Assembly: GCA_963556255.1 (NCBI GenBank)
Contig: OY744607.1
Span: 52,498,646-52,562,645 of the forward strand
Length of the DNA: 64,000 bases
Direction: 5' to 3'
Source of the DNA: Allolobophora icterica
Taxonomy: Eukaryota; Annelida; Clitellata; Crassiclitellata; Lumbricidae
Each line of letters begins with the position of its first letter. The stretch's first letter is position 1. The position numbers were made by a program, and so were the translations under genes. Under the pieces are notes generated by a model. That model saw only the letters and a list, made by a program, of their open reading frames with translations. It did not search any database and had not been told where the DNA came from. This document shows positions 19,701 to 28,959 of the stretch, piece after piece.

Positions 19701-21884
19701 GGTTGGGCTGGGAGCGCACCTTGACAATTAGTAAATGTCTAATTGATTGATTGATTGATTGATTGATAATGATGGTTATGGTGATGTTGTTAGATAGTTT
19801 CAACGGAGGAGTCGTCGTCGTCAGAGACAGACGAGGGTGAGAACATTCACCTGAGAATGGACACGCATCACGGATCCTCAGCCAACAATTCACGTCGAAG
19901 GACCAAGAAATCGCTCAACCGTTACGACTTGGAACGCCGAGAAGCCGCGGAGTTCAGGCAGCTGAAAACGGAGTGCAAACCAGCAGAACTGGTAAAAGTG
20001 CGCCAGGAGGAAAGGCTGGAAAAGGGCCGTTGGAAAGACACCCACCCAGAAAATGAGAAGGAAGAACTGGAAAAGGAGCCTGAGCTGAGAGGTGAGCCAT
20101 TGCTCAGAGAAGAACTGTTGTTGACAGAGGAGCCTTTGCTTAGTGAAGAACCGTTACTGACACAGGAGCCATTGTTCAGTGAAGAACTGTTGATGAAAGA
20201 GCAGCCTTTGCTAAGAGAAGAACCACTTAAGAGAGAGCAGCCGTTGATCAGTGAAGAACCATTGCTGAGAGAGCAGCCTTTGCTCAGTGAAGAGCCATTG
20301 TTGAGAGAGCAGCCTTTGCTCAGTGAAGAACCATTACTGACACAGGAGCCATTGTTCAGTGAAGAACCATTGTTGAGAGAGCAGCCTTTGCTAAGAGAAG
20401 AACCACTTAAGAAAGAGGAGCCATTGATCAGTGAAGAACCATTGATGAGAGAGCAGCTGTTGATCAGTGAAGAACCGTTACTGACACAGGAGCCATTGTT
20501 CAGTGAAGAACCATTGTTGAGAGACCAGCCTTTGCTAAGAGAAGAACCGTTACTGACACAGAAGCCATTGTTCAGTGAAGAACCATTGTTGAGAGAGCAG
20601 CCTTTGCTAAGAGAAGAACCACTTAAGAGAGAGGAGCCATTGATCAGTGAAGAACCATTGATGAGAGAGCAGCTGTTGATCAATGAAGAACCGTTACTGA
20701 CACAGGAGCCGTTGTTCAGTGAAGAACCATTGTTGAGAGAGCAGCCTTTGCTAAGTGAAGAACCACTTAAGAGAGAGCAGCCGTTGATCAGTGAAGAACC
20801 ATTGCTGATAGAGCAGCCTTTGTTCAGTGAAGAACTGTTGCTGAGAGAGCAGCCTTTGCTAAGAGAAGAACCGTTGTTGAGAGAGCAGCATTTGCTCAGT
20901 AAAGAACCATTGTTGAGAGAGGAGCCTTTGTTCAGTTATGAACCGTTGCTGAGAGAGCAGCATTTGCTTAGTGAAGAACCATTGTTGAGAGAGGAACCTT
21001 TGCTCAAAGAAGAACCGTTGATGAGAGAGCAGGCTTTACTCGGAGATGAGCCATTGAAGAGAGAGCAGCCATTGATCAGTGAAGAACCGTTGCTGAGAGA
21101 GGAGCCATTGTTAAGTGAAGAACTGTTGCTGAGAGAGCAGCCTTTGATCAGTGAAGAACCGTTGCTGAGAGAGCAGCCTTTGATCAGTGAAGAACCATTG
21201 CTGAGAGAGGTGCCATTGTTAGGTGAAGAACCATTGTCTTGTGTGCAAGAACAACTGTTGCTCAGTGATCAACCAGCATGGTTAGAAATGCAGTCAATGT
21301 ACACGGAGCCAGTACAACTGTTGTCTTGTAATCAACTTTTGCTCGGTGAGCCAAAACAACCATTGCTCAGTTGTCAAGGAGATCAAGCAGTGCCTGTACA
21401 GCTCATCAAGAATGACTTATTGCTCAGTGAGCTAGAGCAACATTTACTCAAACTCCATTCAGTGCCTGAACAATGCAGTGAGCAGCCATCACTTAGCAAC
21501 CTTGAGCAACAAATGCTCACAAGCCCCAAGCATAAACCAGGAAATCATAACGAGTTGGGAGCAACAGCTGCTCACAACGAACAAGTTCAACCAACACTCG
21601 GGGAAGAGTCGAACAAACCAGTGCTCAGTGAGTGCATTGATGAGCGACATGATCCATTGCAAAGCGAGCGAAATGAGCGAGTAAACAAGACCGAGCAGCA
21701 CGATCAAGCTCACCATGAACAACTTGACAATCAACATGAGCAAGATCATGCTCAAAGTGAGCTCACCACCTGTAGCCCAGCCTTCAATGGAGCTGATGAA
21801 AATCAACAACGTTTGGTGGACACAACGGTCGAATGCAACGTGCTGCAACAAGATGACAAACTTCCAGAAACTTCCAGAAAGTGA
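11962..21884 (+). CDS. INPP5J/INPP5K-like: SKICH-type inositol polyphosphate 5-phosphatase with repeat tail
   Basis: Eleven exons (11962..12066, 12711..12807, 13529..13645, 14453..14560, 15485..15552, 15884..15995, 16522..16631, 17503..17665, 17865..18002, 18679..18876, 19794..21884) join in phase to about 1101 residues. Catalytic domain, residues 1-292: [59 protein letters not shown] and TSDHRPV are the classic 5-phosphatase motifs, with the catalytic Glu, Asp, Asn and His all present. Residues 294-405 form a SKICH domain ([23 protein letters not shown]), the arrangement of INPP5J and INPP5K. Known members dephosphorylate PI(4,5)P2 and PI(3,4,5)P3 at membranes. The 696-residue last-exon tail is unusual: about 64 six-residue repeats, then a Gln/Glu/His-rich end. 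The first visible exon needs two bases from an upstream exon that I could not find, so the N-terminus is missing. Confidence 0.9.
12067..12710. other. 5-phosphatase intron 1
   Basis: AT-rich; 12405-12520 holds about five tandem copies of CATTAATGCTTAGAAATGTCAT. Nothing else recognised. Confidence 0.7.
12711..12807 (+). CDS. 5-phosphatase exon 2
   Basis: Acceptor gttgttctag, donor gtgagt. Encodes [17 protein letters not shown] to STKNYVR; the LQE Glu is catalytic. Ends in phase 0. Confidence 0.9.
12890..13065 (+). mobile_element. SINE-1 (tRNA-derived) copy
   Basis: A-box-like TTGGTTAGAGTGCTTGCC (head duplicated in tandem at 12896 and 12917), B-box-like GGTTTGAGCC, then the family body GACCTTGAGCAAGTCCTTCA. 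It ends in an (AAT)n-like tail near 13075. Confidence 0.75.
13220..13480 (+). pseudogene. LINE 3' fragment
   Basis: The + frame reads [17 protein letters not shown] and [13 protein letters not shown], the C-terminal RT motif of CR1/L2 LINEs. Only the end is present, 50 bp before exon 3. Confidence 0.7.
13529..13645 (+). CDS. 5-phosphatase exon 3
   Basis: Acceptor ctttccag, donor gttaga. 39 codons, [17 protein letters not shown] to [11 protein letters not shown]; phase 0 at both ends. Confidence 0.9.
13685..13800. repeat. (ATT)n microsatellite
   Basis: TTATTATTA runs in 5-phosphatase intron 3, like many SINE-1 tails in the window. The rest of this intron (to 14452) shows nothing recognisable. 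Confidence 0.85.
14453..14560 (+). CDS. 5-phosphatase exon 4
   Basis: Acceptor ttgtgtctcag, donor gttcgt. 36 codons, [18 protein letters not shown] to ENFRQRIE, including the AAHYAAH block. Confidence 0.92.
15115..15480 (-). mobile_element. Three truncated SINE-1 copies with (TTA)n tails
   Basis: Minus-strand 3' parts at about 15115-15215, 15245-15380 and 15398-15475. Each starts from a TTATTATTA run and reads TTTATTAAGCACCACTATCTAATGACCAAGCATC. These are the same 3' region as the full copies at 51540 and 62127. Confidence 0.75.
15485..15552 (+). CDS. 5-phosphatase exon 5
   Basis: Acceptor tgtttcttag, donor gtaagt. Encodes [16 protein letters not shown] to ILDH, ending in phase 2. 15620-15780 downstream is TATG/TGTG-rich microsatellite. 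Confidence 0.9.
15884..15995 (+). CDS. 5-phosphatase exon 6
   Basis: Acceptor ctacttgcag, donor gaccag/gtactt. Encodes [16 protein letters not shown] to [14 protein letters not shown] carries catalytic Asp and Asn. The exon's last bases and donor are echoed in the array that follows. Confidence 0.92.
15996..16480 (+). repeat. Splice-site-like minisatellite, sense orientation
   Basis: Irregular units of about 22-26 bp with consensus TTATTTTCTTCAG-ATCAG-GTACTTGC fill this intron from the donor. About ten units keep YAG, five bases and GTACTT. GATCAGGTACTT differs from the real exon 6 junction GACCAGGTACTT by one base. Confidence 0.85.
16522..16631 (+). CDS. 5-phosphatase exon 7
   Basis: Acceptor tgtattttcag, donor gttttac. 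Encodes [17 protein letters not shown] to GTDDYDT, ending in phase 2. Skipping this 110-bp exon would shift the frame before the WCDRIL motif. Confidence 0.9.
16815..16965 (-). repeat. Inverted copy of the 15996-16480 minisatellite
   Basis: CTGATCTGAAGTAAATAA (16859-16876) is the exact reverse complement of 16003-16020, and neighbouring units also match in reverse. 16635-16810 just before holds a separate ATTACAACATTAT-type tandem region. Confidence 0.85.
17087..17466 (-). mobile_element. Two adjacent SINE-1 copies
   Basis: Reading in reverse, each has a pol III A-box-like head, the body GACCTTGAGCAAGTCCTTCA and a tail towards AAATGCC. The copies cover about 17087-17336 and 17337-17466; both are diverged. 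Confidence 0.65.
17503..17665 (+). CDS. 5-phosphatase exon 8
   Basis: Acceptor cgattatcag, donor gtacga. Encodes [17 protein letters not shown] to [16 protein letters not shown], with the WCDRIL motif and catalytic His of SDHRPV. Confidence 0.92.
17865..18002 (+). CDS. 5-phosphatase exon 9, SKICH start
   Basis: Acceptor cgcctaag, donor agg/gtcagg. 46 codons from [16 protein letters not shown] to [10 protein letters not shown], the first SKICH strands. Confidence 0.88.
18003..18678. other. 5-phosphatase intron 9, microsatellites
   Basis: (ATC)n at 18018-18060, a short-repeat 3' end near 18160-18220, and long (AAT)n-like DNA from 18205 to 18610. No coding sequence recognised. Confidence 0.75.
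18679..18876 (+). CDS. 5-phosphatase exon 10, SKICH end
   Basis: Acceptor gattttag, donor gtgagt. 66 codons, [17 protein letters not shown] to VVGYSDGFR; phase 0. Confidence 0.92.
18940..19250 (+). repeat. Minisatellite, about 48-bp units
   Basis: Degenerate tandem units around GATGTGGGGTTTGAAACCCAG and GTGCATTGTGG in 5-phosphatase intron 10. Confidence 0.75.
19534..19745 (+). pseudogene. LINE 3' fragment with overlapping hairpins
   Basis: The + frame reads [16 protein letters not shown] and [15 protein letters not shown], a LINE RT C-terminus, ending in a (TTGA)n tail at 19740-19768. Its left edge has perfect hairpins: stems GCTGAGCTTTTC at 19534-19561 and CTTCCACTATCTGGAA at 19561-19597, with a third overlapping one to about 19614. 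Confidence 0.7.
19794..21884 (+). CDS. 5-phosphatase exon 11, repeat-rich C-terminal tail
   Basis: Acceptor gttgttag (phase 0), stop TGA at 21882-21884; 696 residues. Starts [16 protein letters not shown], then a basic stretch ([20 protein letters not shown]). From about 20076 to 21237 it is built of roughly 64 six-residue units of the form E-E/Q-P-L-L-R/S/T, often paired as [12 protein letters not shown]. The last 210 residues are rich in Gln, Glu, His and LLS motifs and look like decayed repeats. It is acidic and low-complexity, with no known domain. The 18-bp DNA repeat preserves frame, so unit number can vary without breaking the protein. Confidence 0.88.
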   Translation: MVSTEESSSSETDEGENIHLRMDTHHGSSANNSRRRTKKSLNRYDLERREAAEFRQLKTECKPAELVKVRQEERLEKGRWKDTHPENEKEELEKEPELRGEPLLREELLLTEEPLLSEEPLLTQEPLFSEELLMKEQPLLREEPLKREQPLISEEPLLREQPLLSEEPLLREQPLLSEEPLLTQEPLFSEEPLLREQPLLREEPLKKEEPLISEEPLMREQLLISEEPLLTQEPLFSEEPLLRDQPLLREEPLLTQKPLFSEEPLLREQPLLREEPLKREEPLISEEPLMREQLLINEEPLLTQEPLFSEEPLLREQPLLSEEPLKREQPLISEEPLLIEQPLFSEELLLREQPLLREEPLLREQHLLSKEPLLREEPLFSYEPLLREQHLLSEEPLLREEPLLKEEPLMREQALLGDEPLKREQPLISEEPLLREEPLLSEELLLREQPLISEEPLLREQPLISEEPLLREVPLLGEEPLSCVQEQLLLSDQPAWLEMQSMYTEPVQLLSCNQLLLGEPKQPLLSCQGDQAVPVQLIKNDLLLSELEQHLLKLHSVPEQCSEQPSLSNLEQQMLTSPKHKPGNHNELGATAAHNEQVQPTLGEESNKPVLSECIDERHDPLQSERNERVNKTEQHDQAHHEQLDNQHEQDHAQSELTTCSPAFNGADENQQRLVDTTVECNVLQQDDKLPETSRK

Positions 21885-22360
21885 TTTTCGACTTTCCGAT
21901 TCTTGACTGGAGACAGTGACTTTAAAAAGAACCTTCAGGCGTTTCTTGACAAAAAGAACTTTGAATCTGACGTCTGCCTGAAGAAAGTTCAACCGAAGAG
22001 CAAACGAGTGATTCAGAGTTCTTTCTCACAATTTCTTCGCTTTACGAAAATTGCTAGCGGTTGTTATTAATATTTAATTTCTAATAATTCATATTTAGTG
22101 ATTAATTTCATTGTAATTTGGGTTGTTTTGTAATTCTGATTCGACTGATTTGAATGGCAACGTTGACGTTGTTGCTGCATTCTTTCTGCAGTCTGTGGAA
22201 TCAGCATTTGGCGATTTTGTGGATTTGTTGTGTCTTGATAAGCTCTACTGCTGAGTAGTTAGATTGTTAAACAGTATTTCGTGGAATTGAGAGTTGTATG
22301 TGGTATGTTTTCTCGATGACTCTTTAAGGCTTTCGATCCTACTAGAGGCCAAGGCATATC
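21885..22360 (+). other. Presumed 3' UTR of the 5-phosphatase gene
   Basis: AT-rich sequence after the stop codon. I see no clear AATAAA before the SINEs start, so the polyadenylation site is unassigned. Confidence 0.4.
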
Positions 22361-22520
22361 GTGGGGCACTGTAGCCGAGTGGTTAGAGCGCTTGTCTTGT
22401 AATGCAGAGAGTACGGGTTAGAGCCTCTTGCCCTGATATGGTTACTGTGTGAGGACCTTGAGCAAGTCCTTCACTTACGATTGCTCTGCACCATCGATTG
22501 ATGCTTGGTCACTATACATG
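22361..22520 (+). mobile_element. SINE-1 (tRNA-derived), nearly full copy
   Basis: A-box region GTAGCCGAGTGGTTAGAGCG, B-box region GGGTTAGAGCC, then GAGGACCTTGAGCAAGTCCT and a 3' part GATTGATGCTTGGTCACTAT. Reference copy for this family here. Confidence 0.8.
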
Positions 22521-22599
22521 CGTTATAATTGGATGGTGTCAACACTGAGTGAGTTATTTGTGCACGTTTGTGGAGCGTTTGCTGGGTTGTGTACTAAGG

Positions 22600-22915
22600 G
22601 TTGGTGTGCGATGGTCTAATGGTTAGCATGCTGAACTGTCAGCCAAGAGGTCAGAGGTTCAAATCACCACCAGGGCAGAAATTTGTTTCAAGATTTCTGC
22701 TCCCCCGTAGCCAACTCGGCTGTAATGCTCAGCTATAATGAGCACACTGACCGTACGCTGTTGGTGGGAAGATGAGACGGTAAAGAGAGGACTGGCCACC
22801 CGCCCTCATATGCTGAGGCTCAGAAAATGAGGTCGCTAGCACTTCACACCTTTGGCTGCCTGTCAGGGCTAGTTCATGGGACTGCCCTTCTTCGTAAAGG
22901 GGAATTTAAGCCAAG
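22600..22915 (+). mobile_element. SINE-2 (tRNA-derived), full copy
   Basis: A-box region GATGGTCTAATGGTTAGCAT, B-box region GAGGTTCAAATC, then a body with GGCAGAAATTTGTTTCAAGA, AGAGAGGACTGGCCACCCGC and GCCTGTCAGGGCTAGTTCAT. Other copies are at 25681, 33690, 40588, 42062, 48362, 52985 and 54598. Confidence 0.82.
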
Positions 22916-24180
22916 TTGTATCGGAAGTCAATGCCTTTCAACTCGAGAAAACATTTTTTACAGCAATTTGACAAAATGAAACATCGATGTCGAATGCACT
23001 TGTAATGTAGTTTTACATTACAACAGAGAACATTCCATAAAATAGACTGCAGCGTATCTATGGTAAGTTTACGGGCAGCTGTAGTTGTCATTTTCATACA
23101 TTTTTATGCAGGTAAACTTTTATTTTTACAGAAATTCGTACAAAACGTTTTGACTTGCGTGGCAACACTGATGCATTTCTTTGAATTGGCGCTACGTAAA
23201 TTGATCGCAGAGTACATTACGATTATAGGGTACACGCAGTTATGTTTGCTGGTCCCATGAGCTGGATTTATGTAGCACCTTTTTTGTTCTGTGATTGTTT
23301 ACCAGATTCTTTCTACCTGTTGAGAGTTATAGCGGAGTCTGTGAAAGTCTTTGTTTAGAGGAAGTGTGTTCCACTCTGCTAAGATTAAAACAAAAGGAAT
23401 TATATTAGAATTGTATTATTCGATAGTCACTAATAATTAATATTTGTTAAAACAATTTAAAGAAAATGTAGTTTAAAAAATTAGGACTTTTTGACCAGGA
23501 TAGCATTTTTCTTTTTTGTGTTTGCAATCAAAGCATCAGTCACCAGTGGTTACTACTGTTAGTATTAGTAGCTATTAGTATTCTGATTTGTTTACTAATA
23601 TTACTTGTAACTACCAATACTAACCCTGCTACTTATACTGCTACTAATATTGCTACTATTTTATTATTTTGTAGGCTATTTCAACTTTCATCAAAGGTCT
23701 TGTTATTGCATCTATGTTCTTTGCTAATGCTGTTGATTTGTTTAAATGTTATTTAGTATTATTGTTATTATTCGTTTATTGGTACTAATAACAGTAGGTA
23801 TTTTGATGCTGCCATTGTATTTCTACTGAATATAATGTCTTATTATAATATATATAAAGTTATATTGTATCGCCAGCCTATAGATAAGTATATATAGGTA
23901 TATATGTTGTTATATCCCCAACCAATAGATATGTATATACAGGATTTAAAATATTTATATGTGTATGAAAATATTTTTATACATATGATTATGGGTTTAT
24001 TTTATATATTCATGTTTGTGTTGTGAGAATTTCTGCCTATTTTCGGATGTATGGACATTGAAATTCGACAAAGCTGTTCACAGTTTGATCGCTTTTTGTC
24101 TGTTTTCTGTTGATCACAGTTGATGTTTTGGGAGCTTTTTGTTTCTTCAGTGTACTTTGAGCATTTAATCAGAATTTCGT
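22916..24180. other. Intergenic AT-rich DNA
   Basis: No gene or recognisable transposon; short TATATA-rich stretches near 23840-23990. Confidence 0.5.
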
Positions 24181-24184
24181 CAAG

Positions 24185-24960
24185 GCTGATTCACCTTGGG
24201 ATACTGCATACTGAATCACTTTGGAATACTGATTTGCCGTGGCTTACTTATTCATCATGGCATGATTCATTGTGGCATACTGATCCACCATGGCATACTG
24301 ATTTTCTGAGGCTTGCTTATTTGCTGTGTTATGCTGATTCACTGTGACACAGCATGCTGATGCAATGGTGCGAACTGATGTGCCGTATTTTCACTGTGCT
24401 ACAGCATAGTGATTCATTGTGGCATACTGACTCACTATGGTGCAGCATACTGATTTGCTGTGTCAAACTGAATCACTGCATGAAGACTCAGTATGTTCAA
24501 GCGAATACTGATGATTCACAGTGGGATACTGATGATTCACAGTGGGATACTGATGATTCACAGTGGGATACTGATGATTCACAATGGGATACTGATGATT
24601 CACGATGGGATACTGATGATTCACAGTGGGATACTGATGATTCACAATGGGATACTGATGATTCACAATGGGATACTGATGATTCACAGTGGGATACTGA
24701 TGATTCACAATGGGATACGGATGATTCACAATGGGATACTGATGATTCACAGTGGGATACTGATGATTCACAATGGGATACTGATGATTCACAATGGGAT
24801 ACTGATGATTCACAGTGGGATACTGATGATTCACAATGGGATACTGATGATTCACAATGGGATACTGATGATTCACAGTGGGATACTGATGATTCACAAT
24901 GGGATACTGATGATTCACAATGGGATACTGATGATTCACAATGGGATACTGATTTTCTGT
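24185..24960 (+). repeat. 21-bp minisatellite
   Basis: From about 24505 to 24950 there are some 21 units of GATTCACARTGGGATACTGAT, preceded from 24185 by decayed relatives (GATTCACTGTGGCATACTGA). G and A variants at the R position alternate as G-A-A over much of the array, a 63-bp higher-order repeat. Because 21 is a multiple of 3, several frames stay open; the ORFs are not taken as genes. Confidence 0.92.
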
Positions 24961-25199
24961 GGCACAGCATACAGATTCATTTCATTGTTTCGTTTCGACT
25001 TTTGGCTTTCGTAGCCGACATGAATCCGTTTGCTGTTTGCCTCCATCCAAAGTAAGTGGCGAGTCATGACAGAGGAGGTGTACGTCAATCAGCCCCTCTG
25101 AAAACACCCCACCCAACCGTTTCCCGTTTTTTGCACTTGATGACCTGATGCCAAAGATTTCATTAGCGATTTGCATGTTAATTTTTTAATTTAGTAAAT

Positions 25200-25670
25200 T
25201 TTCAAGGTTGACTATGTTGGGATGTTTAATCAAATATGCTGAATCATAAAACAGTTTTGTTGTTTAGGCATTGTTATTAAAATATATTTTATTTAATAAT
25301 GTTATCATTAAAAAAGTTTATTATTCAGAAACAGGTTTGTCGTTTTGCTGTGACAACGAATTTCGTTGAATTGTTGCTTTTCACATTTTGTATTTGTTGT
25401 GATGATGTGACGATGAGAACAGTTATAATAGTCGTCTTAAAACTATTAATTAATGAACACGCTGTGTTTGGTTAATAATAATTGAAGTTTGGAGAGTTTT
25501 ATTAATATGTAGTTTAGATTGGTTTCTTTCTTGATGACGTCGTTCCCAGTTTCTGTAAAATAAAATAATTATTGAAAACTAATGTTGAATTTTTACTTTG
25601 CACTTGGTTACATTAAGTTATGCCGATCTAGTGTCGAGGGTTTGAGATCTGATGTGTCGTCAGATTGACT
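25200..25670. other. Intergenic AT-rich DNA
   Basis: No gene seen. An AAAATAAAATAAT motif near 25556 could act as a poly(A) signal, but it is 3.7 kb past the nearest stop codon. Confidence 0.4.
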
Positions 25671-25680
25671 GAGGGTGTGT

Positions 25681-25935
25681 GATAGAAGCCCAGTGGTCAG
25701 CGTGCTGAACTGTCACCGAGAGGTCATGGGTTCAAATCCCCGCTAGGGCAGAAATTTGTTTGAGATTTCTGCACCACCTAGTGAGCTCAACTACAATGAG
25801 TACACTGACTGTACACTGTCAGTGGGAAGATCAGTCAACGGAGTAGAGGATTGACTGAGGCTGAGCAAATGAAGTTGCTGACACTTGATAACCATGGTTG
25901 TCTCTCAGGGTTAGACTGGTCTTCCCCTTCTTGGT
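25681..25935 (+). mobile_element. SINE-2 copy
   Basis: Head CCCAGTGGTCAGCGTGCTGA, B-box region GGGTTCAAATCC, body GGGCAGAAATTTGTTTGAGA, ending near GGTTAGACTGG. Confidence 0.75.
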
Positions 25936-27054
25936 CATCATTAACTTACATTACGTTACCATACCCTGTCTACAATTACATTACCTTCAAAAGCGTAGCT
26001 TACCATGCCTTTTCTTCCCTGTCCTACCTCACCTTGCCATGTCCTACCTTTCCCTGCCCTGTCCTACCTCACCAGTCACCATGCCATATGCCTTGCCGTA
26101 ATTTCTACATACGAAAGCCACGTGCTATATACATAATCTATTGTGAGCGTATACCTAGTCCAGAATTATAATGAGGATTGCCTTGCATTGGCATTCCTCA
26201 ATTGCCTGGTATCGGTGTTCATGAATATACATGATGTATTATCAAATTGTATAGGAAGTTTAACGATATAAATTATGTAGGCTAACAGCGAGCTTACCTG
26301 CTAACAGTGGCAACAACATACTTGTGCCGTACCACTTTTTGTCTGTTGAAAGCTTCCGTCCCCAGATCCTCTAATTTGCCGTACTACTTTTCAAATCGTG
26401 GCATCGCCACTGCCTGCTAATAGCTTCTAATAAACGGTGTGTGCTTAATTTTTTACTTTTGGTTTGTTGGTTTTTACTGTTTAACGACACTGTTATAACA
26501 GATGATTAGCGTGGGACTCCTCCATTATTTAGCTTGGGACTGGCACTACCAGAGTAAGGGCACTTAGGGCATTGTTGCTTGTGGTTGTATTCGCTTTTGG
26601 TTGTTACTTCCTCTTTGGCGTAACAAATGTTTTCATTAATACAAACGTGCTTTAAAACATCATTCTACTACCAATCAACCTAGAGTTTAAATCGTAGCGC
26701 TATACAAATGGTAGCGTATGTTACGCTGCCATAGTCAATGGCAACCGATAGAGCTCGTGTATATTTCCGTAATCTGTACAGCGAGAACCAGACTTTGAGT
26801 ATGAGTCACTGCCTCCCTCTGTAAAACTCAACCATGGGTCTTACGCACTTGGTGGCATACGAACCTAAATTTATCAAATGGAAGAAATGCACGAACGAAG
26901 TGTAGCAAAAAAACTAAAAATTATAGGCCTGGCATCATGTGTATTCAGGAATACCAATGTAAGGCTTGGCATCATCATCATGTATATTCATGAACACCAA
27001 TGTAAGGCAGGTGCTCGCTCACGCTTCTCTATCTCGACCTACAGTCTCCAAATC

Positions 27055-27680
27055 TATGCTGCGACCGCTTCTTAGTCTATGCTGCACCGGCTCTTTGGAA
27101 AAAACTCCCAGAAGACCTCCGCCAGTTTGCTCATCCTCCTATCTCGCCAGTTAATTTCACCTCTCCCGAGTCTCCTCCATAGGCGTAATTTGTGGGGGGT
27201 ACGAGGGGTACCCGTACCCCCCACTTTTTGGACTGGGGGGTACTGTACCCCCCACTTTTTAAACAATGTCAATCAATATTTTTGTTATTGTGCCTTCCCA
27301 GAGAATGCAGTCTCCGCCAAAGTGCGAAAGTACTTAGATACACATGTAAACCGCGAGCCAAAATTAATGAGAATACTGACAGGGAATATGTTCAAAATGG
27401 CCACCATGCGAAAGTGAAATTGGAGAAGAAATTGGTACCCCCCCCCCCACTTTTTAGACCAAAGTATTGGTACCCCCCACTTTTTAGACCAAAGTTACGC
27501 CCCTGGTCTCCTCTACTTGCAGTCTTCTCCGCTGCTTTCCACTCACGATTGAAAACCGAACTCTTCAAGATATCCAGTCCTAATTCTATCTCTGAACCAC
27601 TACACAACCACAATCATCACCAGTTAGCCTACCACCGTAGCACTGTGCTGTCTTCTCGGCTTGACCTCCCCGGATTCTGA
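27055..27680 (+). pseudogene. LINE 3' fragment split by a MITE
   Basis: Frames read YAAPALWKKLPEDLRQFAHP before the insertion and FHSRLKTELFKI after it, the standard CR1/L2 RT C-terminus. The gap is the element at 27178-27505. Confidence 0.75.
27178..27505 (+). mobile_element. 328-bp hAT-like MITE with perfect 8-bp duplication
   Basis: Ends CATAGGCGTAATTTGTGG and the inverse of CAGGGGCGTAACTTTGG, with subterminal GTACCCCCCACTTTTT repeats. GTCTCCTC flanks it exactly (27170-27177, 27506-27513). Same family as 7527-8424 and the end fragment at 30332-30376. Confidence 0.88.
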
Positions 27681-28199
27681 CCTGGCACCGGAACGGACAA
27701 GGCAGCCTGGATATATTGCGGACTTGATTTGATATAGCGCCGGTGTTTAATTAATTAATTAAACTGGTCAACTGGACTCGACGCGGCTTTTGTATGGCAC
27801 TGAGAAATTTCAAGGATTAACATTCGTAGCAGGGTGCTACGAACAAAAAGCGAATACAACCACAAGCAGAAATTCCGACACTGCTAGGCTAATACTTTGG
27901 TAGAGCCAGTGCCAAGATTAAAGAAAGGAGGGCGACGCCAACCATATTGCATTATCAATGTAGACCTACGTTCATGATGATACCAGTGTAAGAGGAATAC
28001 TTCCACTCTTCCAGGGATGCTGTTGGATTGGATGATGAAGGACGGTTACAAGGAGCTGAAGGAGGGTTAAGGTAAACAATGCGACGAATGGCCACGTTAT
28101 ATTTGACGTGCGAACCTTCCTAGCAAGGCAGATAACCGGAAGAAGAAGCACAACAAAATATACAACTAAAGACTCATTGGCCCACAAAAGGAACGAGCT

Positions 28200-28950
28200 T
28201 CTTGAATACTTAAATGTGTGAACACCTAGTCGATAACAAATTACATGTACATTAAAAGTTTAATCTTTAACGCAGCTATTGTTTGCATTTAAATACTCTT
28301 GTTGGCTGTTTTGTTTTTGGTTTATGTAGCCCCCGTAGGGGCGTTCAGAAATTGCGCTTGCCGCCCATATTTCAGAGCGACAGCGCGGGGTATTGGGTAT
28401 AGTTTTCAACTAGCAATAACCACGCCTCGGATGAACCTCATCGGCTATGGTACTGCCACTGCGCAAAGCTAACCAAGCCTACAAGCAAACGGTACCATTA
28501 TATTCCAGATTCGTAGAAAGTGTGGTGTTCCTCTACCTTAATATTGTAGCCTAATGTGTTTGAAATTTTGTTTTAATTTTATATCGATACTCTAGCTATT
28601 ATCCTTTATTGTTTCATTTTTCAAGTAAGAAGCAAAGCAGATTGGTCAATTATTGTGATACACTGTTAATAAGCAATTTTGACAAGTAATTTATTTCTCA
28701 ACATTTGAAATGCGTTAGCCAATTTGTTCTGTAGGTGGCGGAAGAGTAGGCCTACGGCACAGCCACGTAGTCGTAAAAATGACCAACAGCGCCATCTTCA
28801 GATAATAAAGTTGTTAAGAAAATTCGATAAACCAGGCAGTACAATTAATGGCACTTCTTTTCTTACGTCAGCCTTTAAATGGAAAATAAGTGTAAATGTA
28901 CACGTTTTTCTACAGCGGCCGTATGGCCTCGACCCCACTTATTTAAATAA
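28200..28950. other. Intergenic DNA, nothing recognised
   Basis: No coding exon or clear transposon boundary seen; a GC-richer patch lies at 28330-28480. Confidence 0.4.
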
Positions 28951-28959
28951 TTACATGTA

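Larger units (their letters stand above)
26490..27925. repeat. Large inverted repeat enclosing LINE and MITE
   Basis: Left arm 26490-26608 (GCTTGGGACTGGCACTACCA and GCTTGTGGTTGTATTCGCTT) reappears inverted at 27840-27925. The same arm sequence is at 215-245 and 2297-2365, where the 246-2288 hAT element interrupts it. A dispersed foldback-like family; the superfamily is unknown. Confidence 0.65.

Noticed and set aside
19922..20683. 253-codon minus-strand ORF (Ser/Asn/Gly-rich)
   Set aside because: Antisense shadow of the in-frame 18-bp repeat in the 5-phosphatase last exon.
22361..22450. tRNA gene (also at 22600, 40588, 62852 and similar heads)
   Set aside because: A- and B-box motifs are present but each continues into a shared SINE body and the tRNA folds are incomplete.
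24505..24950. CRISPR-like array
   Set aside because: Units are contiguous with no unique spacers, and the DNA is animal.
24354..25055. 233-codon ORF of DDSQWDT repeats as a gene
   Set aside because: The 21-bp array is open in several frames on both strands and no splice or homology evidence supports one; kept as a repeat.
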